Source: Opitutaceae bacterium
GTDB lineage: Bacteria; Verrucomicrobiota; Verrucomicrobiia; Opitutales; Opitutaceae
Reading direction: 5' to 3'
NCBI GenBank assembly: GCA_025352845.1
Contig: JANXSC010000073.1
Coordinates: 1-19,828, forward strand
Length of the DNA stretch: 19,828 bases
The notes under the pieces are model-generated. The model ran no database searches and had not been told where the DNA came from. It worked only from the letters and a program-made list of their open reading frames with translations. Shown here in pieces: positions 1 through 9,285 of this stretch. Position 1 is the first letter of the stretch; the number at the start of each line of letters is the position of its first letter. A program made the translations under genes and the position numbers.

Positions 1-1431
1 CACGAGCGCGCCATAGGCGATCTCGTAGGGGCCGGCCGTCGGGACGCCGATGTCACCCTCGTTCTGGACGTAGCCTTCGGGCGTGATGTAGCGCTGCACG
101 TTGTGCGAATCGATCGTGTAGCTGCCCATGCCGACGGAGTCGGGCGTCGGCCTCTTTTTGCGGAGTTCATTTTCCGTCATCACATACGCTCCGATCATCC
201 GCCGCGCCTCGCGCACGTAGATCTGGTGCGGCCAGCCGCCGTTGTCCCTGAACTCATCTTTCGGCAGGCCCCACTTGCTCATCGCCACGCGCACGTCCGA
301 CGGCACGCGCGGATCGGTGGTGATGAAGTAGAGCCAACCTTTTTGATATTGCTCGTGCTCGCGCAATATCTCGCGCCGCCGCTCGTAGCTGCCCTCGGGA
401 TAGTCGTAACTCAGCCCGATGTTGTCGGTGGAGAAGGGCCCGTGGTTGTTCGTGTCCGTCTTGTGATTTGGGATCGGATCGAATTTTCCAAACGTTTCCG
501 TCCAACCCGCGCCGTAAACGCGTGCGAGCAGTTCATACTGTTTCGGATCGTAGCCGGCAGGTTTGGCGAACGGGATGCGGTTCGCCGGTTGATCCGTGAG
601 GCACATCCGGTAACAGTAAGCCTGCACCTTGGTGTCACCCTCGCCAAAATTTCCGGGATGCGCGGCGCTCACGCGCGGCAACACGCCGCTCTGCGGATCA
701 CCGGACGCGACGTAGGGGCTGATCTTCTGCGGCAGGTAGCCAAAGTGGTGGCGGTGGTGCAGCACGCCGGTCTGCACGCCGTTGTGCTCTTCGCCATAAA
801 CGCGGTTGGCCTCGCGGCCGACGTGATAGCTCACGCCGGCCGCCGCCAGCAGATCGCCCTCGTAGGTGGCGTCGATGAACATTTTTCCCGCGTAGGCTTT
901 CCCGCTCAGCATCGTGATCGAGCTGATGCGCGCGCCGGATTTCTTCACGCCTTTCGCGCGGTCGAGCCACTCGTCGCGGATGACGGAGATTTTATGTTCG
1001 CGCACGAGGTCCTCGAAAACCTGCTCGGCCACATGCGGCTCGAAAATCCACATCGTGCGCTGCGCGCCGTCGATCGCGGGCGTGCGCTGGCCCTTGTTGC
1101 CATACTCGGATTTTTTCTGCCAGCGCCACGCCGCGTCGGCGTCGTAGTGCCGCCACACCCGGTGATAAAATTCCCGCGCGAGCCCGCCGATGACCGACTT
1201 GTCGCCGGTGTCGGTGTAGCCGAGCCCACCGCTGGAGAGACCGCCGAGATGCCGGTCCGGGGAAAGAATCACGACGGACTTGCCCATCGTCTTCGCCTGC
1301 ACCGCCGCGGTCACGGCGGCAGACGTGCCGCCGTAGATCACGACATCGAAATTCTCCACGCCGCGCGCCACGACGCCGGCCAAACCCATCGCAACGCTGG
1401 CGCCCACTGCGCAAATTTTCGGGGTAAACAT
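1..1431 (-). CDS. FAD-dependent oxidoreductase, 3' end cut by window edge
   Basis: The frame is open for all 477 codons from an ATG at 1431 to the window edge, so the stop lies outside. After a short hydrophobic stretch (about residues 6-22, possibly an export signal) comes FDVVIYGGTSAAV at residues 28-40. This is the dinucleotide-binding beta-alpha-beta fold in the GGT.A form seen in the FAD_oxidored family (PF12831). It is followed by a strand ending VVILSP and by HLGGLSSGGLGYTD, also typical of that family. Later conserved-looking blocks include MFIDATYEGDLLAAAGVSY (FAD-contacting segment) and GREANRVYGE. Family members are usually somewhat longer than 477 residues, consistent with a missing C-terminus. 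Substrate is unknown; members in Planctomycetes and Verrucomicrobia are often exported and found near carbohydrate genes. It is divergent from the methyltransferase gene. The opposite strand also has a long open frame here, but it has no recognisable domain. Confidence 0.88.
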   Translation of the reverse strand, partial: MFTPKICAVGASVAMGLAGVVARGVENFDVVIYGGTSAAVTAAVQAKTMGKSVVILSPDRHLGGLSSGGLGYTDTGDKSVIGGLAREFYHRVWRHYDADAAWRWQKKSEYGNKGQRTPAIDGAQRTMWIFEPHVAEQVFEDLVREHKISVIRDEWLDRAKGVKKSGARISSITMLSGKAYAGKMFIDATYEGDLLAAAGVSYHVGREANRVYGEEHNGVQTGVLHHRHHFGYLPQKISPYVASGDPQSGVLPRVSAAHPGNFGEGDTKVQAYCYRMCLTDQPANRIPFAKPAGYDPKQYELLARVYGAGWTETFGKFDPIPNHKTDTNNHGPFSTDNIGLSYDYPEGSYERRREILREHEQYQKGWLYFITTDPRVPSDVRVAMSKWGLPKDEFRDNGGWPHQIYVREARRMIGAYVMTENELRKKRPTPDSVGMGSYTIDSHNVQRYITPEGYVQNEGDIGVPTAGPYEIAYGALV

Positions 1432-1526
1432 GCGCGACCAACTAGGGCCGCGCGGGCGCAATTGTCGAGCGCCGGGGCGGCCACGCTCCTTGACCTCGAC
1501 TGACGCGTGCGTTGTCTCGCACCGCC

Positions 1527-2141
1527 ATGCCCGAGTCGTCCACCGACCCTAAATTCTGGAACACCCGCTACGCCGCCGGGCGCACGCCGTGGGATTTCGG
1601 CGGCGTGCCCGCGGCGCTCGGCAGGTTTGTCACGACGAACGCCGCCACCCTGCGCCACGGCATGCGCGTGCTGATTCCCGGCTGCGGCTCGGGTTACGAA
1701 ATCGCCGCCTTCGCCGCCGCCGGCTGCGCTGTCACCGCCATCGATCTCAGCGCGGTGGCGGTCGCGCGGGTGCGCCGCGAATTTGGCGCGTTGGCCAGCC
1801 TCCGCATCGTCGAGGGGGATTTTTTCACGGAGAAATTTTCCGCCGCCCCATTCGATCTGATCTATGAGCGGACATTTTTGTGCGCGCTGCCGCCGGCGCT
1901 CTGGCCGCGGATGGTCGCGCGCACAGCGGAATTGCTGCGACCCGGAGGCGTGCTCGCTGGATTTTATCTCTTCGGCGACAAGGACGACGGCCCGCCCTTC
2001 GGCCTCGCGCCCGACGAACCGGCGAAACTCTTCGCCGCCCACTTCGATCTCGCGCGCGACGAGGCCGTGCCGCCCGCGGAATCGCTCGCGTTTTTCGCCG
2101 GCCGGGAGCGCTGGCAGGAGCGCACCCACAAAAAAGCATGA
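1527..2141 (+). CDS. SAM-dependent methyltransferase, thiopurine S-methyltransferase-like family
   Basis: A class I SAM methyltransferase of about 204 residues. It begins with the FW..RY..G.TPWD pattern typical of the TPMT/TehB-like family (PF05724). The SAM-binding motif I is VLIPGCGSGYE, followed by the acidic end of strand 2 (AIDLS), then GDFF and LIYERTFLCALPP, a family-typical motif after strand 4. LLRPGGVLAGFYLFGD marks strand 5, and the C-terminus (ESLAFFAGRERWQER) also fits the family. Such enzymes methylate small thiols, tellurite/selenium or halide-type nucleophiles; the substrate here is unknown. I chose the ATG at 1527; a TTG at 1512 in the same frame would add five residues. The stop overlaps the XdhC-family start (ATGA), so the two genes are probably translationally coupled. 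Confidence 0.87.
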   Translation: MPESSTDPKFWNTRYAAGRTPWDFGGVPAALGRFVTTNAATLRHGMRVLIPGCGSGYEIAAFAAAGCAVTAIDLSAVAVARVRREFGALASLRIVEGDFFTEKFSAAPFDLIYERTFLCALPPALWPRMVARTAELLRPGGVLAGFYLFGDKDDGPPFGLAPDEPAKLFAAHFDLARDEAVPPAESLAFFAGRERWQERTHKKA

Positions 2142-2938
2142 GCGACCACTACGAAACGATCGTCACGCTGGAGCACGCAGGCACGGCGTTCGTGTTGGTC
2201 GTGCTCGTCGAGGCGCTCGGCAGCACGCCGCAGGACGCCGGTGCCAAAATGATCGTCACCACGGCGGGCAGGCACTCGGGCACGGTGGGCGGCGGACGGG
2301 TCGAGGCGCAGGCGATCACGTTTGCGCAAGAGCACCTCACGGCGACCGGACCCGACGCGACGAAGCCCCGCTTCGTCAACTGGAGCCTCAAGGCCGATGT
2401 CGGCATGACGTGCGGCGGCTCGGTGAAGTTTTATTTCGAGCCGCACCCGGCGCGCGACGCGGTATGGCCCATCGCGATTTTTGGCGCCGGCCACATCGTG
2501 CAGGCGCTCGTGCCCGTTCTGTTGCCGCTGCCGTGCTCCATCACGGTGTGTGATTCGCGACCGGAATGGCTGGAGCAACTTCCGCACGCGGCGAACCTCC
2601 GCGTTGTGCACCAGGAAAATCCTTCCGACCTCGTGTCCACATTGGCCGCGCACACCTTCATGCTCTGCATGACGAAGGGCCACGCCACCGACCGGCCGAT
2701 TCTCCAACGAGCGCTGGCAGAGAGGGAGTTCCCCTTCATCGCCGTCATCGGCAGCGACGCCAAGGCCGCGGTGCTCCGCCGCGAACTACTCGCCACCGGC
2801 CTCGCGCCGGAGCGCGTCGCGAAATTCCACTGCCCCGCCGGCCTCGATTTCGGCACCAACCACCCCCACGAGATTGCCCTCAGTATTGCGGCGCAATTGC
2901 TCTCGGAGCGCGACCGGCTGGCCAAGCCAACGACCTAA
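2138..2938 (+). CDS. xdhC: XdhC/CoxI-family molybdenum hydroxylase accessory protein
   Basis: A 266-residue protein with both XdhC modules. The N-terminal XdhC_CoxI domain (PF02625) shows EALGSTPQDAGAKM, GTVGGGRVEAQA and GMTCGGSVKFYFEP. The C-terminal Rossmann domain (PF13478) shows IFGAGHIVQAL, MTKGHATDRPIL, FIAVIGSDAKAAVLRREL and the closing CPAGLDFGTNHPHEIALSIAAQLL. Characterised XdhC proteins bind molybdenum cofactor and help its sulfuration and insertion into xanthine dehydrogenase-type enzymes in the cytoplasm. No molybdenum hydroxylase subunit lies in this window, so the client enzyme must be encoded elsewhere. The start at 2138 overlaps the methyltransferase stop by four bases; the longer open frame extending upstream runs through the methyltransferase in another frame and is not credible. 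Family assignment is firm; the exact client is inferred. Confidence 0.9.
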   Translation: MSDHYETIVTLEHAGTAFVLVVLVEALGSTPQDAGAKMIVTTAGRHSGTVGGGRVEAQAITFAQEHLTATGPDATKPRFVNWSLKADVGMTCGGSVKFYFEPHPARDAVWPIAIFGAGHIVQALVPVLLPLPCSITVCDSRPEWLEQLPHAANLRVVHQENPSDLVSTLAAHTFMLCMTKGHATDRPILQRALAEREFPFIAVIGSDAKAAVLRRELLATGLAPERVAKFHCPAGLDFGTNHPHEIALSIAAQLLSERDRLAKPTT

Positions 2939-3016
2939 TCGCGGCACCAAAAACGGCTCGCGCTTCCGGCGAATGGAAGGTTGCCAAACGCCCATTCCCC
3001 TGCACTCTCAGCCCCC

Positions 3017-3754
3017 GTGAACGCTCCCCGCTGGCTCCTCCCGATCGCCTGTGCGACGACCCTCGCGTTTGTCCCCGCGCGCGCCGCGGTGTTGGTCCAT
3101 GAATTTGCCCTGCGCGGCTCGCTCCTCGACAGTGTGGGCAACACCCCGCTCGTCTCGCTTGGCGGTCAAATCACCGCGCTCGGCTATGTGTTCGCGGCGA
3201 ATCAGGGCTTCACGTTTTCCAGCCCCACGCTCAGCGCGGTCAACTACTCCCTGGAATTCTCCTTCAAGTTGGATACTGTCTCCGGCGACCGGAAGCTCGT
3301 GGATTTCGCCAGTCTCACCTCGAATCTTGGCGTCTACGACCGCAATGGCGTGCTGAATTTTTTCCCCAGCTCGGCCCCGGGTCCGCAAATCATCACGGCC
3401 GGAACAAACGTCCACGTCGTGATCACCCGTAGCAGCTCGACCGGCGTCGTCAGCGGCTACGTCAACGGCCAGTTGAGTTTTTCGTTTACCGACACGACGT
3501 CAGCTGCCGCGGCCAACGGCACCAACGGCGCGTTCCGCTTTTTCATCGACGACCTCGTGACCAGCCAGACTGAGGCCTCCGGCGGCACGGTGAACTACAT
3601 GCGCTTCTACAACGGCGCGCTCACCCAAAGCGAAGTCAACTCGCTCTTCGCCGCCGGCCCGCCGCTCGTCGTGCCCGAGCCCTCGACCTACGCGCTGCTC
3701 TCCGTCGGAGGCATCGTGATGGCCCTGACCGCGCTGCGCCGTCGGCGGGCCTGA
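3017..3754 (+). CDS. Exported PEP-CTERM protein with LamG-like (concanavalin-type) body
   Basis: About 245 residues from a GTG at 3017; a TTG at 2981 in frame would add twelve residues. An export signal (PRWLLPIACATTLAFVPARA, ending in an ARA cleavage-like site) is followed by a beta-rich body. Phrases such as HEFALRGSLLDSVGN, YSLEFSFKLD, HVVITRSSSTGVVSGYVNGQ and NYMRFYNGALTQSEVNSLF match the LamG/concanavalin A-like jelly-roll repeat pattern. The C-terminus is a textbook PEP-CTERM sorting signal: VPEPSTYALL, a hydrophobic helix, then RRRR. Proteins with this tag are processed by exosortase in the envelope and released or surface-displayed, often with exopolysaccharide. No exosortase gene is in the window. 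Neither candidate start has a usable ribosome-binding site. Confidence 0.85.
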   Translation: MNAPRWLLPIACATTLAFVPARAAVLVHEFALRGSLLDSVGNTPLVSLGGQITALGYVFAANQGFTFSSPTLSAVNYSLEFSFKLDTVSGDRKLVDFASLTSNLGVYDRNGVLNFFPSSAPGPQIITAGTNVHVVITRSSSTGVVSGYVNGQLSFSFTDTTSAAAANGTNGAFRFFIDDLVTSQTEASGGTVNYMRFYNGALTQSEVNSLFAAGPPLVVPEPSTYALLSVGGIVMALTALRRRRA

Positions 3755-3759
3755 GAGTG

Positions 3760-3780
3760 ACGGTGGTTTCTGTCCACTGT
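3760..3780 (+). terminator. Short hairpin after the PEP-CTERM gene, possible weak terminator
   Basis: ACGGTGG at 3760-3766 pairs with CCACTGT at 3774-3780 (seven pairs including one G-U) around a seven-base loop, starting five bases after the PEP-CTERM stop codon. No T-run follows, so intrinsic termination is uncertain. It could equally be an mRNA 3'-end stabilising hairpin or chance. Confidence 0.3.
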
Positions 3781-3844
3781 GCGGAAAATAGATTCGCAGC
3801 CTTACGCGGAACCCCGCTCCGCCCCACGGTTCAGTAGTTCCGTC

Positions 3845-4507
3845 ATGGCTCGAACTTTCTCCCGCTCGCTCCTCGCCGCCACGTTCGCCGCTGGCTGGAT
3901 TTGCACCGATGCCCGCGCGCAACCCACCGTGCCCGCCGCGAAACCGCCCGTCCTCGCCGGCGCTCCTGCGGAGCAAACGACCCCACCCCCGGCACCCAAG
4001 CGCACGCGCGTCATCTCCCCGGAAGTCGCCGCCGCCCTTGGCGCCGCCACGCCGAAATACACGCCGCCCCCGCCACCGCCCCCCAACCCGGAACCGAAAC
4101 CCGAGGAGGAGCTGCCCGACCTGCGCGACATCGACAAACCGAAGAACGGCATCGTCCGCCTCCCGAAATTCATGGTGCGCGAACCGAAACCCGTGATTTT
4201 CTCCGAGCGCGCGATTCACACCGCGAAGGGTCTCACCGATATCGCCATGCGCCGCTACATCACCGACGCTGACCGCGCGCTCAACCGCTACACGATTCCG
4301 CTGTTTGGCACGTCGACCGAGGCCCGCGCCATGACGATGTATGCCGAGGACGAACGCCTGAAAAACATCGCCGATCTCCGCGATGCCGGCGTCGACGCCG
4401 CGAGAGTCGATCCCGCGGCGGGCAGTTACATCCTCAAGGAAACGCAGCAAACCTACCTGCGCTCGAGCGATTTTGGCTGGAGCAAAAGTGCGAGCGGCTC
4501 GCGTTGA
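3845..4507 (+). CDS. Exported proline-rich protein of unknown function
   Basis: 220 residues from the ATG at 3845. The N-terminus (MARTFSRSLLAATFAAGWI, then DARAQ) is a clear signal peptide, which decides the start over the GTG at 3779. After cleavage comes a low-complexity region of about 90 residues rich in Pro, Ala and Lys, including a run of seven prolines and alternating Pro/Glu/Lys, as in periplasm-spanning linkers. The C-terminal half is ordered and mixed-charge, starting with GIVRLPKFMVREPKPVIFSER. No second membrane helix or sorting signal is present, so it is probably periplasmic or peripherally attached. I do not recognise a family. Its stop lies 32 bases from the stop of the convergent small gene. 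Confidence 0.75.
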   Translation: MARTFSRSLLAATFAAGWICTDARAQPTVPAAKPPVLAGAPAEQTTPPPAPKRTRVISPEVAAALGAATPKYTPPPPPPPNPEPKPEEELPDLRDIDKPKNGIVRLPKFMVREPKPVIFSERAIHTAKGLTDIAMRRYITDADRALNRYTIPLFGTSTEARAMTMYAEDERLKNIADLRDAGVDAARVDPAAGSYILKETQQTYLRSSDFGWSKSASGSR

Positions 4508-4539
4508 GTGGCCGCTGGTCCAGTCAGGAAAGCAGGGCT

Positions 4540-4839
4540 TTATTTTCCGATCAACTCGCGCGCGATCGCGGCCCACTCGCTTTCGAGCGTCGCGCCCGTC
4601 GCCGGCATCGGCCGGCCCGCGCGCGCATACCAGTAGCCCGCGTTGCCGGGATCGCCCTCCTTCCGATGGAGGTAGGCATGGACCCACGAGCCCTCGCGGC
4701 TGGGATCGTCCTGCGCAAATTCGTGCGACTTTTCCCAATCGCCGCGCGCATCATGCCACAACGCCTGCACCGCGCCGCTCCACGCCGCTGCGGGTTGCGC
4801 ATCGCGCGCGACCGACTGTTGGAATTCTGCAAATGACAT
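4540..4839 (-). CDS. Small conserved protein of unknown function (about 99 residues)
   Basis: The frame from ATG at 4839 gives 99 residues starting MSFAEFQQSV. I recognise the general pattern of a widespread uncharacterised family: a short N-terminal helix, ALWHDARGDWEKSHEFAQ, WVHAYLHRKEGDPGNAGYWYARAGRPMP and a final WAAIARELIG. The HAYLHRKEGD...A.YWY.RAGRP stretch resembles a single tetratricopeptide-like helical hairpin. It is cytoplasmic by appearance (no signal or membrane segment). The same frame stays open far upstream, antisense to birA, but protein-like sequence of this family begins at this methionine. It is divergent from birA with 69 bases between the two starts, so both promoters must lie there. 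No biochemical function is known to me. Confidence 0.82.
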   Translation of the reverse strand: MSFAEFQQSVARDAQPAAAWSGAVQALWHDARGDWEKSHEFAQDDPSREGSWVHAYLHRKEGDPGNAGYWYARAGRPMPATGATLESEWAAIARELIGK

Positions 4840-4908
4840 TTGCGCCAGCGTGCTCCCCGCGTCTCTGATTTCAACCCAACTCTCCGCCGCGCTCCCGGGC
4901 GCGTTCCG

Positions 4909-5901
4909 ATGCCCACCGCCGAACACACCATCCTCCGCGAACTCCTCGCCCGCGATCCCCACTGGGTTTCGGGCACGGCGCTCGCGACCAAGCTCGGCGT
5001 GAGCCGTGTCGCGGTCTGGCAGCACATGGAAAAATTGCGCGCCGCGGGTTTCACCTTCGAGGCCCAGCGCGCGCGCGGTTACCGCATCGCCGCCCGCCCG
5101 CCCACGCTCTACCCGCCATTGATCGAGACGCTGCTCAAGGTGCGGCCACGGAATTTTTCCCTGCTCGTCCTCGACGAGGTCGACAGCACCAACGACGAGG
5201 CCGCGCGCCAGCTCTCCGCGGGCCGCCCGACTCCTTTCGCCGTGCTCGCGCGCCGCCAGACGCACGGTCGCGGGCGCTTCGGTCGCGCGTGGCACAGCGA
5301 CTCCACCGCCAATCTCTACGCGAGCTTCGCTTTCCGCCCGCGCGTGGCCCCGGAGCGGATGCCGACCTTCACGCTCTGGATGGGGCTCAACGTCTGCGAG
5401 CTGCTCGCGAAATTCGCCGGCGTCACTCCGGGCATCAAATGGCCCAACGACATCCTCTTCGACGGCCGCAAGGCCGGTGGCATGCTGACCGAGGCGCGCG
5501 TCGATGCCGATCAGATCCGCGATTTGGTTTTCGGGCTCGGCCTCAACGTCAACAGCCCCGCCGCCGGCTGGCCCGCCGATCTCGCGCGACGCGCGGTGGC
5601 GCTCGCCGCTGTCACCGGCGCGCCGCTCGATCTCAACCGGCTCGCGGCGGCGCTCGTCGGCCGCGTGCTGCTCGCCTACGAAAAATTCATCGACGGCGCG
5701 CACCTCGAGACCTTTGCCGATCTCTGGCATCGCTACGATGTGCTGCGCGGCCGCTCGATCACGTTGCTCGAGGGCGGGCGGCGGCATCACGGGATCGTCA
5801 CGGGTCTCGATGACGAGGGCGCGCTGTTGTTGCGCGACGATCAAGGGAAGGCCCGGCGCTTCCGCGCCGGCGAGGTCACGCTTGAGAAGGCGGCAAGTTG
5901 A
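4909..5901 (+). CDS. birA: Biotin--[acetyl-CoA-carboxylase] ligase / biotin operon repressor
   Basis: 330 residues, the length of the two-function BirA type. An N-terminal winged helix (residues about 5-65: ILRELLARD, SGTALATKLGVSRVAVWQHMEKLRAAGF, RGYRIA) is followed by the biotinyl ligase catalytic domain. Hallmarks are EVDSTNDEA, the GRGRFGR.W biotinyl-AMP loop, KWPNDILFDGRKAGGMLTE and FGLGLNVN. The C-terminal SH3-like domain (GRSITLLEGG...GIVTGLDDEGALLLRDDQG...FRAGEVTL) is complete. It activates biotin with ATP and transfers it to the carboxyl-carrier lysine of acetyl-CoA carboxylase; the winged helix suggests transcriptional control of biotin genes as in E. coli. I start at the ATG at 4909, directly before the winged helix. 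The stop codon is embedded in a heptanucleotide repeat array. Confidence 0.95.
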   Translation: MPTAEHTILRELLARDPHWVSGTALATKLGVSRVAVWQHMEKLRAAGFTFEAQRARGYRIAARPPTLYPPLIETLLKVRPRNFSLLVLDEVDSTNDEAARQLSAGRPTPFAVLARRQTHGRGRFGRAWHSDSTANLYASFAFRPRVAPERMPTFTLWMGLNVCELLAKFAGVTPGIKWPNDILFDGRKAGGMLTEARVDADQIRDLVFGLGLNVNSPAAGWPADLARRAVALAAVTGAPLDLNRLAAALVGRVLLAYEKFIDGAHLETFADLWHRYDVLRGRSITLLEGGRRHHGIVTGLDDEGALLLRDDQGKARRFRAGEVTLEKAAS

Positions 5902-5918
5902 ACGTTGAGAGTTCGGCA
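5898..5918 (+). repeat. TTGAGAG-type heptanucleotide array overlapping the birA stop
   Basis: Three consecutive seven-base units (TTGAACG, TTGAGAG, TTCGGCA; the third diverged). The birA stop TGA (5899-5901) is formed inside the first unit. The central unit is identical to units of the arrays near 9.3 kb. Confidence 0.6.
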
Positions 5919-5943
5919 ATAAGCCCCCCTCCTTTCCGATCGC

Positions 5944-6972
<1,029 letters not shown>

Positions 6973-7030
6973 ACGATTTCCCCGTGCGCTTTTCTTTTTC
7001 CCCGCCCCCCGCTTCTTTCGTTGCCGTGCC

Positions 7031-7792
7031 ATGAAACATTTTCCGACCCTCCTCAGCCACGAGATCCGGATGTTGCTGGTGAGTCCGGCGACCTATGTCG
7101 CGGCGACGCTCTTTCTCGCGTTCATGGGCCTGGTCTTCACCAAGATTCTCGAAATGTATAGTGGCGTCCCGCAGGAGACGTCGCCGGCGAACGTCTTCTT
7201 CCAGCTCTTCTGGCTGCCCGCGTGCGTGATGGTCCCGCTGCTCACGATGAAGTGTCTCGCCGAAGAGCGCCGCCTCGGCACGATCGAGACACTGCTCACG
7301 ACGCCGGTGACCACCACCGAGGTCGTGCTCGCGAAATTCGGCGCCGCCTACCTGCTCTACGCCGCGCTCTGGGCCTCGACCGGCGGGTTCTTCTACATCC
7401 TGAAAAAATTCTCCGGCGACGCGCGCTTCCTCGACTCCGGCCCGCTCTTCGGTGGTTTTCTCTTCATCGCGATTTCCGGTTTGTTCTTCGTCGCCATCGG
7501 CGTGTTCGCCAGCTCGCTCACGCGGAATCAATCCGTCGCCGCGATCATCAGCCTCGTGATGCTCGGCACGCTCATCATCGGCGGCAATGCGCTCGCCGAT
7601 TCGCCGTGGCTCGGGCAGGGCCAGTTCCAGCCGGCGAAATCCGTGATCGATTACGCGCACGTCTTCGCGCACCGCGACGATTTCACCCGCGGCGTCATCG
7701 ACACCCGGCACGTGCTCTTCTACGCCAGCGGCACCGTGCTCGCGCTCATCTTCAGCATTCTGAGCGTCGAAACGAAACTGCTGCACAGCTGA
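7031..7792 (+). CDS. ABC-2 type permease, GldF-like
   Basis: 253 residues, about six membrane segments. The first helix follows SHEIRMLLVSPATY. The cytoplasmic motif EERRLGTIETLLTTPVTTTEVVLAKF is the hallmark of ABC-2 permeases of the GldF/NosY type. The remaining segments include FGAAYLLYAALWASTGGFF, FGGFLFIAISGLFFVAIGVFASSLTRNQS, AAIISLVMLGTLIIGG and a last helix near the C-terminus. I start at ATG 7031 because the sequence before it in the same frame is arginine-rich and unlike a permease. It lies 58 bases after the ATPase gene and seven bases before the GldG-like gene, so the three are almost certainly one transcript. It forms the membrane pore or flippase path of the transporter. Confidence 0.92.
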   Translation: MKHFPTLLSHEIRMLLVSPATYVAATLFLAFMGLVFTKILEMYSGVPQETSPANVFFQLFWLPACVMVPLLTMKCLAEERRLGTIETLLTTPVTTTEVVLAKFGAAYLLYAALWASTGGFFYILKKFSGDARFLDSGPLFGGFLFIAISGLFFVAIGVFASSLTRNQSVAAIISLVMLGTLIIGGNALADSPWLGQGQFQPAKSVIDYAHVFAHRDDFTRGVIDTRHVLFYASGTVLALIFSILSVETKLLHS

Positions 7793-7799
7793 TCCGCGC

Positions 7800-9278
7800 A
7801 TGGCCTTCTTCGAAACCTTCCGCGCCGTCCGCTGGATCCGCACGCTCAACCTCGTGCTGCAGGCCGTGCTGGTCCTCACGTTTTTCGGCGGCCTCAACTA
7901 CGTCGCCAAAAACCACCCGTCGCGCTTCGACCTCACCGCGCAGCGGAAATTCTCCCTCTCCCCCGAGTCGCTCTCCTACGTCAAAAATCTCCAGCGGCCC
8001 GTCCACATCATCATGACGATGTCGGCCGATGTCGAAAATCCCGAGGTTAAGGGCCTGATCGACGAATACGTCTACACCACGGAGGATCGCCCTGCCGGTC
8101 GGATCACGAAAGAGACCCTCGACGTTTACCAGAACCGCAAGCGCGCCGAGGAGCTCGGCATCGATCAGGCCGGCATCATCGTGCTGATCTCCGGCGACCG
8201 CCGCCGCGTCGTGACCGTGGACGAGCTCTACTCGCTGAAAAACAAAAAGCGCGACACCTTCCACGGCGAACAGGCGCTCACCGCGGCCGTGCTCGATGTC
8301 GCCTCCGCCACCCGCCAGCGGATCTATTTTCTGACCGGCCACTCCGAGCTCAAACCCAGCGACGCCGAGGCCACGCGCGGTCTCTCCGCCCTCCGCGATC
8401 AGCTCAAGCTGCGGAATTTTGAAATCGAGGAACTCGAACTCTCCGTCGCGCGCAAGATTCCCACTGACGCCTCGCTGCTCATTGCTGTCGCCCCGGAAAG
8501 CGTTTACCGACGCTCCGAGCAGGAGCTCTTGCGCCAGTATCTCAGCGCCAACGCCGGCCGGATGATTCTCATGCTCGGTGTCGGCCTGAGCACGACCGCA
8601 CTCGGTCTCGACGACCTGTTGCTCGACTGGGGCGTGCTCGTGCACAACGACGTCATCGTCGATACCGGACCGGCGAATGTCACCGACACCGGCGAACTCC
8701 TCATCTGGGCCTACGCCAACCACCCGATTACGAAAACGCTGATCGACTCGGGCCAAAAACTCCGCCTCGGCATGACCCGCACCGTCATGCCCGATCCCGG
8801 CCGCACCTTGGGCAACGGTCTCAAGACCGTGACGCTCGCCGCCACCTCGCCCACCGCGTGGGGCGAGCGTAGCTTCCGCTCCGGCGTGATCCCGCGCTAC
8901 GATCCCGGCATCGACACGCGCCCCCTCCCCGGCATGGACCCGCCGGATCGGCTCGGCCTCATCGTCGCCTCGGAACGGCTCGCCGTGCGCGACAACCTCC
9001 CGTTCAGCGTGCGCGGCGGCAAACTCGTCGTTTTCGGCACCGGCGATCTCCTCTCCAACGCGCGGCTCGACACCGCCGGCCTCATGATCGCACTCAACGC
9101 CGTCAATTGGACCGTCGACCGCGATCTGCAACTCAGCATCCCGCCGCGGCCGGTTGAGCGGTTCGAACTCGCGCTCAGCACCGCGGACTTCGCGCGGCTG
9201 CGGCTCGCCGTCCTCGTCGGCCTTCCCGGTGCCGTCATGCTCCTCGGCCTTATCGTCTATTGGACGCGCCGCGCGTGA
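7800..9278 (+). CDS. GldG-family auxiliary protein of the ABC system
   Basis: 492 residues, with one membrane helix near each end: LNLVLQAVLVLTFFGGLNYVA (about 16-36) and LAVLVGLPGAVMLLGLIVYW (about 469-488). The body between is extracytoplasmic. RFDLTAQRKFSLSPES matches the start of the ABC_transp_aux / GldG domain (PF09822). Later landmarks are QAGIIVLISGDRRRVV, HGEQALTAAVLDVAS and IYFLTGHSELKP, all typical of the family. GldG pairs with GldF and GldA in gliding bacteria; in others the function is undefined. The start follows the permease stop by seven bases. The gene is separated from the DUF4340 gene by a large inverted repeat that could uncouple expression of the two. Confidence 0.92.
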   Translation: MAFFETFRAVRWIRTLNLVLQAVLVLTFFGGLNYVAKNHPSRFDLTAQRKFSLSPESLSYVKNLQRPVHIIMTMSADVENPEVKGLIDEYVYTTEDRPAGRITKETLDVYQNRKRAEELGIDQAGIIVLISGDRRRVVTVDELYSLKNKKRDTFHGEQALTAAVLDVASATRQRIYFLTGHSELKPSDAEATRGLSALRDQLKLRNFEIEELELSVARKIPTDASLLIAVAPESVYRRSEQELLRQYLSANAGRMILMLGVGLSTTALGLDDLLLDWGVLVHNDVIVDTGPANVTDTGELLIWAYANHPITKTLIDSGQKLRLGMTRTVMPDPGRTLGNGLKTVTLAATSPTAWGERSFRSGVIPRYDPGIDTRPLPGMDPPDRLGLIVASERLAVRDNLPFSVRGGKLVVFGTGDLLSNARLDTAGLMIALNAVNWTVDRDLQLSIPPRPVERFELALSTADFARLRLAVLVGLPGAVMLLGLIVYWTRRA

Positions 9279-9285
9279 TGCTCAA

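Noticed and set aside
103..1503. 466-codon open frame on the + strand opposite the FAD oxidoreductase
   Set aside because: High-GC shadow: low-complexity Arg/His/Ala-rich translation with no domain, while the opposite strand encodes a clear FAD-binding enzyme.
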